Shown here piece by piece: positions 23,758 through 31,843 of a DNA stretch of 39,383 bases (positions are counted from its first letter, which is position 1; every line of letters begins with the position of its first letter). A model generated the notes under the pieces. That model was not told where the DNA came from. It searched no databases and saw only the letters and a program-made list of their open reading frames with translations. This DNA comes from an uncultured Bacilli bacterium. Lineage in GTDB: Bacteria; Bacillota_I; Bacilli_A; RF39; UBA660. The stretch is taken from NCBI GenBank assembly GCA_944372275.1, contig CALVYO010000001.1:1-39383 (forward strand), given 5' to 3'. Made by a program: the position numbers and the translations under genes.

Positions 23758-25952
23758 TTTTCTAATTTAACTAATACTTCTCTAGGTTTAGATCCATTAG
23801 AAGGTCCAATAATACCTCTTTCCTCTAATAAATCAATTGCCCTAGCAGCCCTATTATAGCCTAATCTAAATCTTCTTTGTAATAATGATGCACTAGCCTT
23901 ACCTTGCGTTACAACAAATTCTACTATCTCATTATATAGTGGTTCTTCCATTGCATCATCAGTCATCGTTGTAGCACCTTTCACATCTTCAGAAGCAACT
24001 TGCATTGATTCATCATATCTTGCTTTTTGTTGGGATATTGTATAATCAGCAACTGCTTTAATTTCTTCATCAGATATAAATGTTCCTTGAACTCTTATTG
24101 GAATATTTTCACCTTGTGGTAAAAATAACATATCCCCTTTACCTAATAATTTTTCCGCACCTGTCATATCCAATATTGTTCTTGAATCAATACTTGAAGA
24201 AACAGCAAATGAAATACGAGATGGTATATTAGCCTTTACAACACCAGTAATTACATCAGTAGATGGTCTTTGTGTAGCAACAATTAAATGAATACCTGCC
24301 GCTCTTGCCATTTGCGTAATTCGCATAATAGATTCTTCAACTTCTTTAGCGGCAACTAACATTAAATCTGCTAATTCATCGATTATAACTACAATATACG
24401 GTAGTTTTTTTATTTGACCAAATTCATCTTTTGTCTTATTTTTCTTTTCTAAATAAGCATTATATCCAGCAATATTTTTTGTTCCCGATTCTTCAAATAA
24501 ATCATAGCGATGTTCCATTTCCGTAACTATTTTTTTTAATACTATATTAGCCTTTTTAGGATCAGTTACAACAGGTGTTAATAGATGTGGAACACCATTA
24601 TACATTGATAATTCAACCTTTTTAGGATCGACTAAAACTAATTTAACTTCATCTGGTTTAGTACGCATTAATATTGATACTAACATGCTGTTAATACATA
24701 CAGATTTACCAGAACCAGTTGAACCTGCAACTAATAAATGCGGTGTTTTATTTATTTCACAATAAATTGGTTTACCCATTATATCTTTACCTAAAGTAAC
24801 TAATAATTTAGAATCTTCCATTCCTTTAGGAACACTTTCTAATATCTCTCTTACACTAACCATCGTTACAGATTTATTAGGTATTTCCACACCAACAGTT
24901 TTTTTGCCAGGAATTGGCGCTTGTATATGAACACTTTTAGCCGCTAGTGCCAAAGCAAGTTCTTTATCCAAACTTACTATTCTACTTAATTTAGTTCCTG
25001 CTTTAATGTCTAGTTCATATTGTGTTACAGCCGGTCCGATATTAATAGCCACTACTTTGGCTTCTATTCCAAAATCATGAAATACAGTTTGCAATATATC
25101 GATAGTATCTTTAATTGCATCTTGATTTTCTTTGTTATTTTTTTTAGTTGGTTTAGATAACAAACTAATAGGAGGATATTTATAATTAATATTTGTACTA
25201 TCACTTTTTATTTCATCTAATTCAATAGTTTCAATGTCATCTTTTTTAACTTCTTCAGTTTGAATAATTTCATCCATACTAGAAATTACAATTTTATCGT
25301 CTTTTTCATATTCATCTTCAACCTTTTTAATATGTTCTTTATCTTTAGTTTTATGCGCTAAATTAACTGTTCCTTGAACTGTCTTTTTAACTCCATTTTC
25401 TAATGATTTAATAATATCGTAAATTGTAATACCTGTAAATAAAATAAATCCACATATTATTAAAGCAATACTTACAACATTAGCACCTTGTAATGATACT
25501 AATTTTACCATTGTTACACTAAGAACTGCTCCTATCATTCCCCCACCTTGAATATCCATCGAACCATCAATAAAATAGTTTAAGTTATTAAATGTTTCTT
25601 CGATAACAGTTCCATAACCAATAGTATCATCAACAATTAATTGTTTGATATATCCTAAATGAAATAAACATAATATACCTAATATAATTATATATAATCC
25701 AATTAGTTTACTAGTTAATAAATCAGGTTTAGTTCTTTTAACAATCATATAACCACCGATTATACCAACTATTACTAATAAAATAGTCCATAAAACTCCA
25801 ACTAAGAAGCCAGCAAATCCAACTATAATATTAGATAATAATCCAAATCGACAGCAACCGATTATAGCCGCTAAGATTAATAATATACCATATATCTCAA
25901 CTCTTGCATTATTATCTTTCTTTACTTCTTTTCTTACTTTTTTCTTAGTCAT
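23745..25952 (-). CDS. ftsK: DNA translocase FtsK/SpoIIIE
   Basis: Four to five N-terminal membrane helices (about 20-175), a charged linker (about 190-265), then the alpha/beta motor with Walker A GSTGSGKS (410-417) and Walker B VVIIDELADLM, the MARAAGIHLIVATQRPS signature, and a C-terminal winged-helix gamma domain (LLQRRFRLGYNRAARAIDLLEERGIIG). At 735 aa it has the size of SpoIIIE/SftA-type Gram-positive proteins with a short linker. It pumps chromosomal DNA through the division or sporulation septum. I cannot separate FtsK from SpoIIIE from sequence alone. Confidence 0.97.
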   Translation of the reverse strand: MTKKKVRKEVKKDNNARVEIYGILLILAAIIGCCRFGLLSNIIVGFAGFLVGVLWTILLVIVGIIGGYMIVKRTKPDLLTSKLIGLYIIILGILCLFHLGYIKQLIVDDTIGYGTVIEETFNNLNYFIDGSMDIQGGGMIGAVLSVTMVKLVSLQGANVVSIALIICGFILFTGITIYDIIKSLENGVKKTVQGTVNLAHKTKDKEHIKKVEDEYEKDDKIVISSMDEIIQTEEVKKDDIETIELDEIKSDSTNINYKYPPISLLSKPTKKNNKENQDAIKDTIDILQTVFHDFGIEAKVVAINIGPAVTQYELDIKAGTKLSRIVSLDKELALALAAKSVHIQAPIPGKKTVGVEIPNKSVTMVSVREILESVPKGMEDSKLLVTLGKDIMGKPIYCEINKTPHLLVAGSTGSGKSVCINSMLVSILMRTKPDEVKLVLVDPKKVELSMYNGVPHLLTPVVTDPKKANIVLKKIVTEMEHRYDLFEESGTKNIAGYNAYLEKKNKTKDEFGQIKKLPYIVVIIDELADLMLVAAKEVEESIMRITQMARAAGIHLIVATQRPSTDVITGVVKANIPSRISFAVSSSIDSRTILDMTGAEKLLGKGDMLFLPQGENIPIRVQGTFISDEEIKAVADYTISQQKARYDESMQVASEDVKGATTMTDDAMEEPLYNEIVEFVVTQGKASASLLQRRFRLGYNRAARAIDLLEERGIIGPSNGSKPREVLVKLEKNQE

Positions 25953-25989
25953 TTTAAATCACCTTCTACAATAAAATTATATCATATTT

Positions 25990-26021
25990 TATAATAAAAA
26001 GGAATTATTTTTCTAATTCCT
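25990..26021 (-). terminator. Intrinsic terminator after enolase
   Basis: AGGAATTA / TAATTCCT stem with the stop codon of eno in the loop region, then TTTTTATT on the minus strand. Confidence 0.8.
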
Positions 26022-27231
26022 CTTCAATTCTTAATAATTGATTATATTTACAAATTCTATCTGTTCTCGATAATGAACCAGTTTTAATTTGACCTAAATT
26101 AAGTCCAACTGCTAAATCAGCGATAGTTGTATCTTCTGTTTCCCCACTACGATGAGATATTATTGTTTTATAACCATTTTTCTTAGCTAAATCAATAGTT
26201 TCTAAAGTTTCAGTAATAGTACCTATTTGATTTACTTTTAATAAAATAGCGTTACCAGCCTTATGATCTATTGCATATTGTAGATATTTTTTATTAGTTA
26301 CAAATAAATCATCACCTACTAATTGGATTTTATCACCTAATTGTTTAGTTATTTCAATAAATCCATCCCAATCGTCTTCATCGACTGGATCTTCAATAGA
26401 AATAATTGGATAATTAGAGCATAATTCTTTATAAAATTCGATTAATTCATTAATGTTTAATTTCCTATTTTCTCCTTTTAAATTATAAACACCATCTTCA
26501 TAAAATTCACTTGCTGCCACATCTAGTCCAATATTTACATCTACACCCGGTGTGTAATTGGCTTTAGTAATTGCTTCAACGATTACATCTAAAGCCTCTC
26601 TATTACTTTTTAAATTAGGAGCAAATCCGCCTTCATCACCGACATTAGTATTATATCCTTTTTCTTTTAATACTTTTTTTAATGTATGAAATACTTCTGA
26701 TCCTATTCTTAATCTTTCTTTAAATGTATAAGCATTAGGAATAATCATAAATTCTTGAAAATCTAGATTATTATCAGCATGAGCCCCACCGTTTAAAATA
26801 TTCATCATTGGTCGTGGTAAGGTTGTTCCATCGCCAACATAACGGTATAATGGTTTACCACTAGCAATACTAGCCGCTTTTAATACTGCCATTGATACAC
26901 CAAGTGTTGCATTAGCACCTAAGTTATTTTTATTTTCTGTGCCATCTAATTCAATTAATGTTTTATCGATTAATTTTTGGTCCATAGCATCCATACTAAT
27001 CAATTTTTCTCTTATAATTGTATTAACATTATTAACTGCTTTTAATACACCTTTACCCATATATCTAGAATCATTATCTCTTAACTCTAAAGCCTCTCTA
27101 CTACCGGTAGAAGCACCACTTGGAACTATTGCTCTACCTAATACACCATTTTCTAATATAACATCTACTTCAACCGTTGGATTTCCTCTTGAATCCAATA
27201 CTTCTCTTGCTTTAATATCTTTTATTTTCAT
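26005..27231 (-). CDS. eno: Enolase
   Basis: MKIKDIKAREVLDSRGNPTVEV is the usual enolase beginning; AAAGGG lies upstream of ATG 27231, and the in-frame extension to 27249 overlaps the preceding gene. Catalytic and metal-site motifs include NILNGGAHADN, GDEGGFAPN, GLDVAASEF, SIEDPVDEDDW, VGDDLFVTN and SHRSGETEDTTIADLAVG. It converts 2-phosphoglycerate to phosphoenolpyruvate in glycolysis. At 408 aa it is slightly shorter than the usual 430. It is the last gene of a packed five-gene run that begins with murD, an unusual neighbourhood. Confidence 0.97.
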   Translation of the reverse strand: MKIKDIKAREVLDSRGNPTVEVDVILENGVLGRAIVPSGASTGSREALELRDNDSRYMGKGVLKAVNNVNTIIREKLISMDAMDQKLIDKTLIELDGTENKNNLGANATLGVSMAVLKAASIASGKPLYRYVGDGTTLPRPMMNILNGGAHADNNLDFQEFMIIPNAYTFKERLRIGSEVFHTLKKVLKEKGYNTNVGDEGGFAPNLKSNREALDVIVEAITKANYTPGVDVNIGLDVAASEFYEDGVYNLKGENRKLNINELIEFYKELCSNYPIISIEDPVDEDDWDGFIEITKQLGDKIQLVGDDLFVTNKKYLQYAIDHKAGNAILLKVNQIGTITETLETIDLAKKNGYKTIISHRSGETEDTTIADLAVGLNLGQIKTGSLSRTDRICKYNQLLRIEEELEK

Positions 27232-27245
27232 AAACATCAACCCTT

Positions 27246-27692
27246 TCAATTATTATATAATCCTTTGATATTAGCCTCATCTAAAATATGATTTTTAATA
27301 CTTGATTTTAGTTCATCATAACTAAATCCTTCTTTTAAATTTAATATACAATCTAAAGCATAAACTGTTATGTCATAGTAATGTGGTTTATTAGGTGGCG
27401 CCATACCACCATAGTTATTACGACCAAAATCATTTTTACCTTCAACAAAATTATGGTTATTTAAACTAGCATTTTCTTCTAAATATGGTTCAGTTAAATT
27501 AGCGACCAACCAATGGACAAAATCGTGACCACATACTTCTATGGCATCAAAATCTTCAATAATGACAACAAATGATTTTGTATTAATTGGATAATCTAAA
27601 AATTCTAAAGGGATAGATAAATTCATATCGCCTCTTTTACCATATTTATCTAAAATTGTACCATTAACAATTCCTTGACTTTTTATTTGCAT
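27246..27692 (-). CDS. YbhB/YbcL-type PEBP family protein (148 aa)
   Basis: Matches the bacterial phosphatidylethanolamine-binding protein (Raf kinase inhibitor-like) family: VVIIEDFDA, HDFVHWLVANL, GGMAPPNKPHYYDITVYALD are the conserved ligand-pocket motifs. No signal peptide, so cytoplasmic. The family binds small anionic ligands; no settled bacterial function. The start overlaps the end of the HipA-like kinase gene by 10 nt and the stop lies next to enolase, so it belongs to the same transcript. Confidence 0.88.
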   Translation of the reverse strand: MQIKSQGIVNGTILDKYGKRGDMNLSIPLEFLDYPINTKSFVVIIEDFDAIEVCGHDFVHWLVANLTEPYLEENASLNNHNFVEGKNDFGRNNYGGMAPPNKPHYYDITVYALDCILNLKEGFSYDELKSSIKNHILDEANIKGLYNN

Positions 27693-28471
27693 TTTGTATC
27701 CTTTCTTATATATTGTTCAATATTTTTTAAATAATTTATAATATATCTTTTTTTATCTATTGTTATATCTAAAGGCTCTAAAATAGAATTTAATTCATCA
27801 TTTAAAGTATTTAAGTTATTTAATATATCTTCTACATAATCAAAATAATTAGTTAATATGTAATCAATTATTTTAGGTATTTCAAAATATTGATTGCCGA
27901 CGCAACAATAAGGTGTTCCAACTGATTTAAAACTATTAAACGATAGACCATTATCATAAGAAGGAGGTAATCTATATTGTTTAGTCTTTTCATTAAATAT
28001 TAAACCAATATTTTCTAATTTGGAATCAAGATTATCGGTTAAACATTTACCAAATAATATTCTTATATAGTCTTGTTTTAATCGATCAATATCATCAAAA
28101 TCATATAGACTAGTATATTTATTAAATACTTGTTTAAAGCATAAATCCAATTCTTTATCTTCATCCTTATCTCTTATCACCTCGCATTCATAAATATCAT
28201 AAGATACATCGCCTTCGTCTAAAAAACTAGTAACTAAACAACAATTTTTTTTAGAAAAACCATCATACCCCAATTCAACATCGACACAAGGAATATTTAA
28301 TTCTTTTAAAATCAAACAAGTCAAATATTCCATAATGTCTTGATCGTTATTCTCACTTACTTTTACTAATTTTTTAACACCATTATCATCTACCCAAAAT
28401 TTTTCAAATATTGCCTTACCTCGTGGCTCTATTCTTAAAAATTCTAATTTTGTAACATCGATTCGTTGCAT
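27683..28471 (-). CDS. HipA-like serine/threonine kinase, C-terminal-domain only (262 aa)
   Basis: Motifs of the HipA/PI3K-like kinase fold are visible: LVKVSENNDQDIMEYLTCLIL (the ATP-binding Lys and the paired Glu region), FGKCLTDNLDSKLENIGLIF (catalytic D-x5-N type loop), and LPPSYDNGLSF (metal-binding DN in place of DFG). At 262 aa it lacks the N-terminal HipA subdomain, which appears to be encoded by the 97-aa gene 4 nt upstream. Split HipS-HipT arrangements are known from HipBST toxin systems. No HipB-like antitoxin with HTH is present. Embedded between murD and eno, it may be a housekeeping kinase rather than a toxin. Confidence 0.72.
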   Translation of the reverse strand: MQRIDVTKLEFLRIEPRGKAIFEKFWVDDNGVKKLVKVSENNDQDIMEYLTCLILKELNIPCVDVELGYDGFSKKNCCLVTSFLDEGDVSYDIYECEVIRDKDEDKELDLCFKQVFNKYTSLYDFDDIDRLKQDYIRILFGKCLTDNLDSKLENIGLIFNEKTKQYRLPPSYDNGLSFNSFKSVGTPYCCVGNQYFEIPKIIDYILTNYFDYVEDILNNLNTLNDELNSILEPLDITIDKKRYIINYLKNIEQYIRKDTKCK

Positions 28472-28475
28472 ATAA

Positions 28476-28769
28476 TCATACTCTTTCTTTTATATGTTTT
28501 AGCATAATTTTATCGGTTATCAATTCACCTGTTTCATTTTCCATAAGTTCGATATCTTTGTATCTATTTTTGAAAGTTAAAAATAATTCCTTACTTTCGT
28601 AAATTTTATTTATATCACTCATATCGGGAAATGGTCTAAATCCTAATTTGATAGTTTCTTCAATATTATTATTATATTTAAAATACCATAAATTATCGTG
28701 AATTAAAAAACCAATTATTCTTTTATGTTTTAAATCATAACTACTCCAATAAACATAAAATAATTTCAT
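28476..28769 (-). CDS. HipS-like / HipA N-terminal-subdomain-like protein (97 aa)
   Basis: MKLFYVYWSSYDLKHKRIIG starts a compact beta-rich protein in which IIGFLIHDNLWYFKYN fits the HipA N-subdomain (strand, turn, F-x-Y). GFRPFPDMSDINKIYESKELFLTFKNRY resembles the segment F-P-D-x-x-x-x-Y-x-S-x-x-L-F-x-F-F-x-N-R seen in HipA-related two-gene families. It is directly followed by the kinase-domain gene and starts 3 nt after murD. Likely the regulatory half of a split kinase. Family call by motif memory, moderate certainty. Confidence 0.6.
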   Translation of the reverse strand: MKLFYVYWSSYDLKHKRIIGFLIHDNLWYFKYNNNIEETIKLGFRPFPDMSDINKIYESKELFLTFKNRYKDIELMENETGELITDKIMLKHIKERV

Positions 28770-28772
28770 AAA

Positions 28773-30101
28773 TCACCTCAAACTTTTTATTACTCTTTTG
28801 AAGTCATCTCCTCTATCTTCAAATTTTTCATATTGATCCCAAGAAGCACAAGCAGGACTTAATAAGATTACATCATCTTCTTTTGAATTATTATAGGCTA
28901 AAATAGTTGCTTCTTCTAAATTGTCTTTTTTATAACAAGTTATATTGTTTTTATTACAAAAATCTAAAATTCTATCTTTAGTTTGACCATAACATACGAC
29001 AAATTTAACATTTTTCATATGACTTAACAATTCATCAAAAGAATGTCCCCTATCTAATCCACCTAATAGTAAAATAGTAGGTTGTTTAAATGAATCTAAA
29101 GCAATAATAGTTGAAGTTACATTAGTTGCTTTGGAATCATTATAAAAACTTCTTTTATTTAATTCTTTAACAAATTCTAATCTATGTTCAACACCAGTAA
29201 AAGTAGTTAACACTTTTTTAATTACTTCATTAGAAACATTAAATTGTTTAGCTACGACAATCGCACACATAATATTTTCATAATTATGGTTACCTTTTAA
29301 TTTAATATCATTTAATTTAATAATTTCTTCATTATAATAAATTGCATTATTTTTAATATATATATCACAATCCTTAGAAGAAGAAAAATAAACTTTTTTA
29401 GATTTAATATCATTAGTTAAATCTATAACATCTTGATTACTACCATTTAAAATAGCTAAATCTAAATTAGTGTGATGATTAAATATTTTTTTCTTACATC
29501 TTTTATAATTTTCATAAGTTTTAAAATGATCTAAATGAACTGGCGTCAAATTAGTTAAAATGCCAATATCCGTTTTAAAATCATCAAAATCGTGTAATTG
29601 TTGAGCGGATAATTCGATTACAATTATTTCATTTTCTTTTAATTTATCTAATAAAGAACACATAGGATACCCAATATTACCACCTAAATGAACAGGTAAA
29701 TTTGCTTCCTTTAATATTTCATAAGTTAAAGTTGTCGTTGTCGTTTTACCATTACTACCAGTAATAGCTATTATTTTAGTATTTTTTGGTAGATAATGAT
29801 AAGCTACTTCTAATTCATTAATAACTGGTATGTTTAATTTACTGGCTTTTAAACATACTTGATGATCTACTTTTATACCAGGATTTTTAACAACATAAGA
29901 AAAACTATCATCTAATAACTCTTCTGGTTTATCAGTTATTATTAAATTGATTCCCAAACTTTTTAATTCTTTTACTTTTTCTTCATCTTGTTCTTTCATA
30001 TCGGTAATTAAAATTTCACAATTATGTTTAACTAAAACTTTAGCAACTTCATAACCAGATCTTGCCATACCTAATATGAACATCTTTTTATTGTCATACA
30101 T
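28773..30101 (-). CDS. murD: UDP-N-acetylmuramoylalanine--D-glutamate ligase
   Basis: Start at ATG 30101 with TAAGGTGATAAAA before it; the in-frame GTG at 30110 lies within that ribosome site. N-terminal Rossmann-like MFILGMARSGYEVAKVL, ATP-binding GSNGKTTTTTLTYEIL, LTNLTPVHLDHF, KGNHNYENI, VEHRLEFV, FYNDSKATN and LLLGGLDRG are MurD hallmarks. Adds D-Glu to UDP-MurNAc-L-Ala in peptidoglycan synthesis, so the organism makes a wall. The promoter has TATAAT (30120-30125) with extended TGA. First gene of a run of five ending in eno. Confidence 0.96.
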   Translation of the reverse strand: MYDNKKMFILGMARSGYEVAKVLVKHNCEILITDMKEQDEEKVKELKSLGINLIITDKPEELLDDSFSYVVKNPGIKVDHQVCLKASKLNIPVINELEVAYHYLPKNTKIIAITGSNGKTTTTTLTYEILKEANLPVHLGGNIGYPMCSLLDKLKENEIIVIELSAQQLHDFDDFKTDIGILTNLTPVHLDHFKTYENYKRCKKKIFNHHTNLDLAILNGSNQDVIDLTNDIKSKKVYFSSSKDCDIYIKNNAIYYNEEIIKLNDIKLKGNHNYENIMCAIVVAKQFNVSNEVIKKVLTTFTGVEHRLEFVKELNKRSFYNDSKATNVTSTIIALDSFKQPTILLLGGLDRGHSFDELLSHMKNVKFVVCYGQTKDRILDFCNKNNITCYKKDNLEEATILAYNNSKEDDVILLSPACASWDQYEKFEDRGDDFKRVIKSLR

Positions 30102-30146
30102 TTTTATCACCTTACTAACATTATATCATTTTTTCTTATAAAATAT

Positions 30147-30176
30147 AAAAAAATTGTATTATTTCATACAATTTTT
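30147..30176 (-). terminator. Intrinsic terminator after yqeY
   Basis: AAAATTGTAT / ATACAATTTT stem with a 6-nt loop and a T run on the minus strand, starting at the stop codon. Confidence 0.85.
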
Positions 30177-30618
30177 ACAAATTATTTAGTTTTTCTTTTA
30201 CTAATTTATTAACCAATGACATATCGGCTTTACCTTTAAGTAATGGTGAGATTTTACCCATAATTTTTCCAGTATCTTGAACACTAGTTGGTTTTACTTC
30301 AGCAAATACTTCTTCGATTACTTTATTTATTTCATCTTCACTCATCATAGCAGGCATATATTTTTCTAATATACTTATTTCTTTTTCTGTTTGTTTAATT
30401 AAGTCGGTTCTACCACTTTTTTCTAAATCTGTAATTGTCTCTTTTCTAGTTTTAATTTGTTTTGAAATTACAGCTACTACTTCTTCATCAGTTAATTCTC
30501 TTTTTTTACTAATTTCTTCTAATTGAATAGCACCTTTAACCATTCTTACAACATTAAGTAAATCTTTGTTTTGATTTTTCATCGCATTTTTTAAATCGAT
30601 CATTATTCTTTCTTTCAT
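30175..30618 (-). CDS. yqeY: GatB/YqeY domain protein
   Basis: The start is ATG 30618, preceded by AAAGGG; the longer frame to 30648 has no RBS. MIDLKNAMKNQNKDLLNVVRM, SKKRELTDEEVVAVISKQIKTRKE, LEKYMPAMMSEDE and VQDTGKIMGKISPLLKGKADMSLVNKLVKEKL are full-length YqeY features (147 aa, as usual). The family resembles the tRNA-binding tail of GatB; it may act on aminoacyl-tRNA, but its role is not settled. It follows rpsU directly, the normal Firmicutes order. Confidence 0.93.
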   Translation of the reverse strand: MKERIMIDLKNAMKNQNKDLLNVVRMVKGAIQLEEISKKRELTDEEVVAVISKQIKTRKETITDLEKSGRTDLIKQTEKEISILEKYMPAMMSEDEINKVIEEVFAEVKPTSVQDTGKIMGKISPLLKGKADMSLVNKLVKEKLNNL

Positions 30619-30653
30619 AATCATTCCCTTTCTATTTAAAAAAGCCATAAGGC

Positions 30654-30845
30654 TTAATTATAATTTCTTTCACGACGACGACTATTTTTAATAGCTTCTT
30701 TTTTAGCTTCTCTTCTTCTTTCTCCAGGTTTACTATAGTGTTCTCTTTTTCTTACTTCTTTTAGGAGGCCATCTTTAACATTTTTTTGTTTAAACATTTT
30801 TAATGCACCATCAACATTACCATTTTTGACTACAACTCTTGACAT
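30654..30845 (-). CDS. rpsU: 30S ribosomal protein S21
   Basis: MSRVVVKNGNVDGALKMFKQ and a basic C-terminus (KKEAIKNSRRRERNYN) identify S21. 63 aa is within range (57-71). RBS GGAGGGATC. Followed at 35 nt by yqeY. Confidence 0.95.
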   Translation of the reverse strand: MSRVVVKNGNVDGALKMFKQKNVKDGLLKEVRKREHYSKPGERRREAKKEAIKNSRRRERNYN

Positions 30846-30875
30846 ATGATCCCTCCTTCCACATAACTACTTGAA

Positions 30876-30904
30876 ATTATATCACTTTTTTCTTTTATTT
30901 ACAA
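30876..30904 (-). promoter_or_regulatory. Promoter of rpsU-yqeY
   Basis: TTGTAA (30899-30904), 17 nt, TATAAT (30876-30881) on the minus strand. Confidence 0.8.
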
Positions 30905-30919
30905 TAGATTTTTAATAAA

Positions 30920-30951
30920 AATAAAGAAAAAGAATGATTTTCACCATTCTT
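30920..30951 (-). terminator. Intrinsic terminator of the bacteriocin locus
   Basis: Minus strand AAGAATG pairs with CATTCTT around an 8-nt loop, followed by a T-rich tail. The stem starts inside the stop codon of the 51-aa ORF. Confidence 0.75.
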
Positions 30952-31106
30952 TATACAGGACAAGAAGTTAAGCATCTAATAGAAGAACCTACTAAATTGC
31001 CAAATTTAAAGATTATTTCCACACAAATAGGAAACAAAGGTAATAAACAAAGTACTATAACTGCTAATATAATTTGTTTATAATGATTTTTTATTATACT
31101 GGACAC
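30951..31106 (-). CDS. 51-aa hydrophobic ORF whose tail mimics the second bacteriocin peptide
   Basis: The frame has no ATG. The only standard start is GTG at 31106, overlapping the end of the previous peptide gene by 13 nt, with a weak CAGG in front, so the start is uncertain. The product has one hydrophobic helix (KQIILAVIVLCLLPLFPIC, about 10-28) and a tail FKFGNLVGSSIRCLTSCPV. This tail parallels the end of the neighbouring peptide (GRSLGSAIRRAISGSMCPV) at G-x3-GS-x-IR-x-n-CPV. There is no double-glycine leader. Immunity protein or a membrane-bound relative of the bacteriocin are both possible. It ends at the operon terminator. Confidence 0.5.
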   Translation of the reverse strand: MSSIIKNHYKQIILAVIVLCLLPLFPICVEIIFKFGNLVGSSIRCLTSCPV

Positions 31107-31255
31107 ATCGAACCTGATATTGCTCTTCTAATCGCACTACCTAAACTTCTTCCGACATCCATTATAGCATTAATACCTTTATAGATTGAAGTTAACAAAC
31201 TACCAGTAATATTAATACCACCTACTACTTGTAATAATTCTTCTTTTTCTAACAT
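31094..31255 (-). CDS. Bacteriocin-like precursor 2 with double-glycine leader (53 aa)
   Basis: ATG 31255 follows AGGAGGTGAAAT. The leader MLEKEELLQVVGG (1-13) has the E-L-L-x-x-V-x-GG pattern cut by C39 peptidases. The mature peptide of 40 residues begins INITGSLLTSIYKGINAIMD and ends GRSLGSAIRRAISGSMCPV: amphipathic, cationic near the end, with one Cys. It is downstream of a C39-ABC exporter and adjacent to a second leader peptide, so a two-peptide (class IIb-like) bacteriocin is likely. Whether the activity is antimicrobial or signalling cannot be told from sequence. Confidence 0.82.
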   Translation of the reverse strand: MLEKEELLQVVGGINITGSLLTSIYKGINAIMDVGRSLGSAIRRAISGSMCPV

Positions 31256-31265
31256 ATTTCACCTC

Positions 31266-31400
31266 CTAATTACATTTAAGTGGTCTTATATAACCATCGA
31301 TAACACCGATTAAAAATATAATTCCTGCTCCTATTAATAAACCGGTACCTAAACCACCACCAGATATTTTTTGTAATTCATTTTTTTCTAACCTTGCCAT
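31266..31400 (-). CDS. Bacteriocin-like precursor 1 with double-glycine leader (44 aa)
   Basis: ATG 31400 follows AAAGAAAGGA and overlaps the end of the accessory gene by 13 nt. The leader MARLEKNELQKISGG (1-15) has the classic L-x(2)E-L-x-x-I-x-GG form. The mature peptide GLGTGLLIGAGIIFLIGVID (16-35) is Gly-rich with several GxxxG spacings and continues GYIRPLKCN. This hydrophobic, GxxxG-rich style is typical of class IIb two-peptide bacteriocins that pair helix to helix in a membrane. Ten nt separate it from precursor 2. Confidence 0.85.
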   Translation of the reverse strand: MARLEKNELQKISGGGLGTGLLIGAGIIFLIGVIDGYIRPLKCN

Positions 31401-31843
31401 TTTTTCAATCCTTTCTTTAATTCTTGATAAATTGTCGTTTTGTTATTTTTTAATACTAAATTAATAATATTATTTTCTATCAAATATTTTTCTTTTAAAT
31501 TAAAATTTAATATTACTTCATAACATAACTCATCATTATTAACAAAATATTCATCACTTATTGAAACAATTTCAAAATCATACTCTAAATCATCAACTAA
31601 CAAAATACTTGTAGATAATTCATTTACTTTATCATTAGGTACATAAATAATCGTATAAAATGAATTATCAATTTTTTTAATGTAGCCAAAATATGAATTA
31701 TAAATATTATACTCATACTTTAACGCTATAATTAAGAATAAGATAAAACTAATACTTAGAAATATGAGCCAAATAATTATTATTTTAGAGGTCTTTTTAT
31801 TTAATATATATGAATGGTTATTATGTATTTTTTGATAAATCAT
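31388..31843 (-). CDS. Bacteriocin secretion accessory protein, short HlyD-like (151 aa)
   Basis: A cytoplasmic start with KKTSKIIIIW, one membrane helix (about 22-42), then a beta-rich outer part (SYFGYIKKIDNSFYTIIYVP, VNELSTSILLVDDLEYDFEIV) and a C-terminal TTIYQELKKGLKKWQG. This is the plan of the short accessory partners of C39 exporters. At 151 aa it lacks the long coiled coil of full HlyD/MesE proteins. It overlaps the exporter gene by 23 nt. Role: probably completes the export path of the two peptides. Confidence 0.68.
   Translation of the reverse strand: MIYQKIHNNHSYILNKKTSKIIIIWLIFLSISFILFLIIALKYEYNIYNSYFGYIKKIDNSFYTIIYVPNDKVNELSTSILLVDDLEYDFEIVSISDEYFVNNDELCYEVILNFNLKEKYLIENNIINLVLKNNKTTIYQELKKGLKKWQG

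Noticed and set aside
30654..30951. Read-through of the bacteriocin locus into rpsU-yqeY as one operon
   Set aside because: A terminator at 30920-30951 and a separate rpsU promoter at 30876-30904 separate them.
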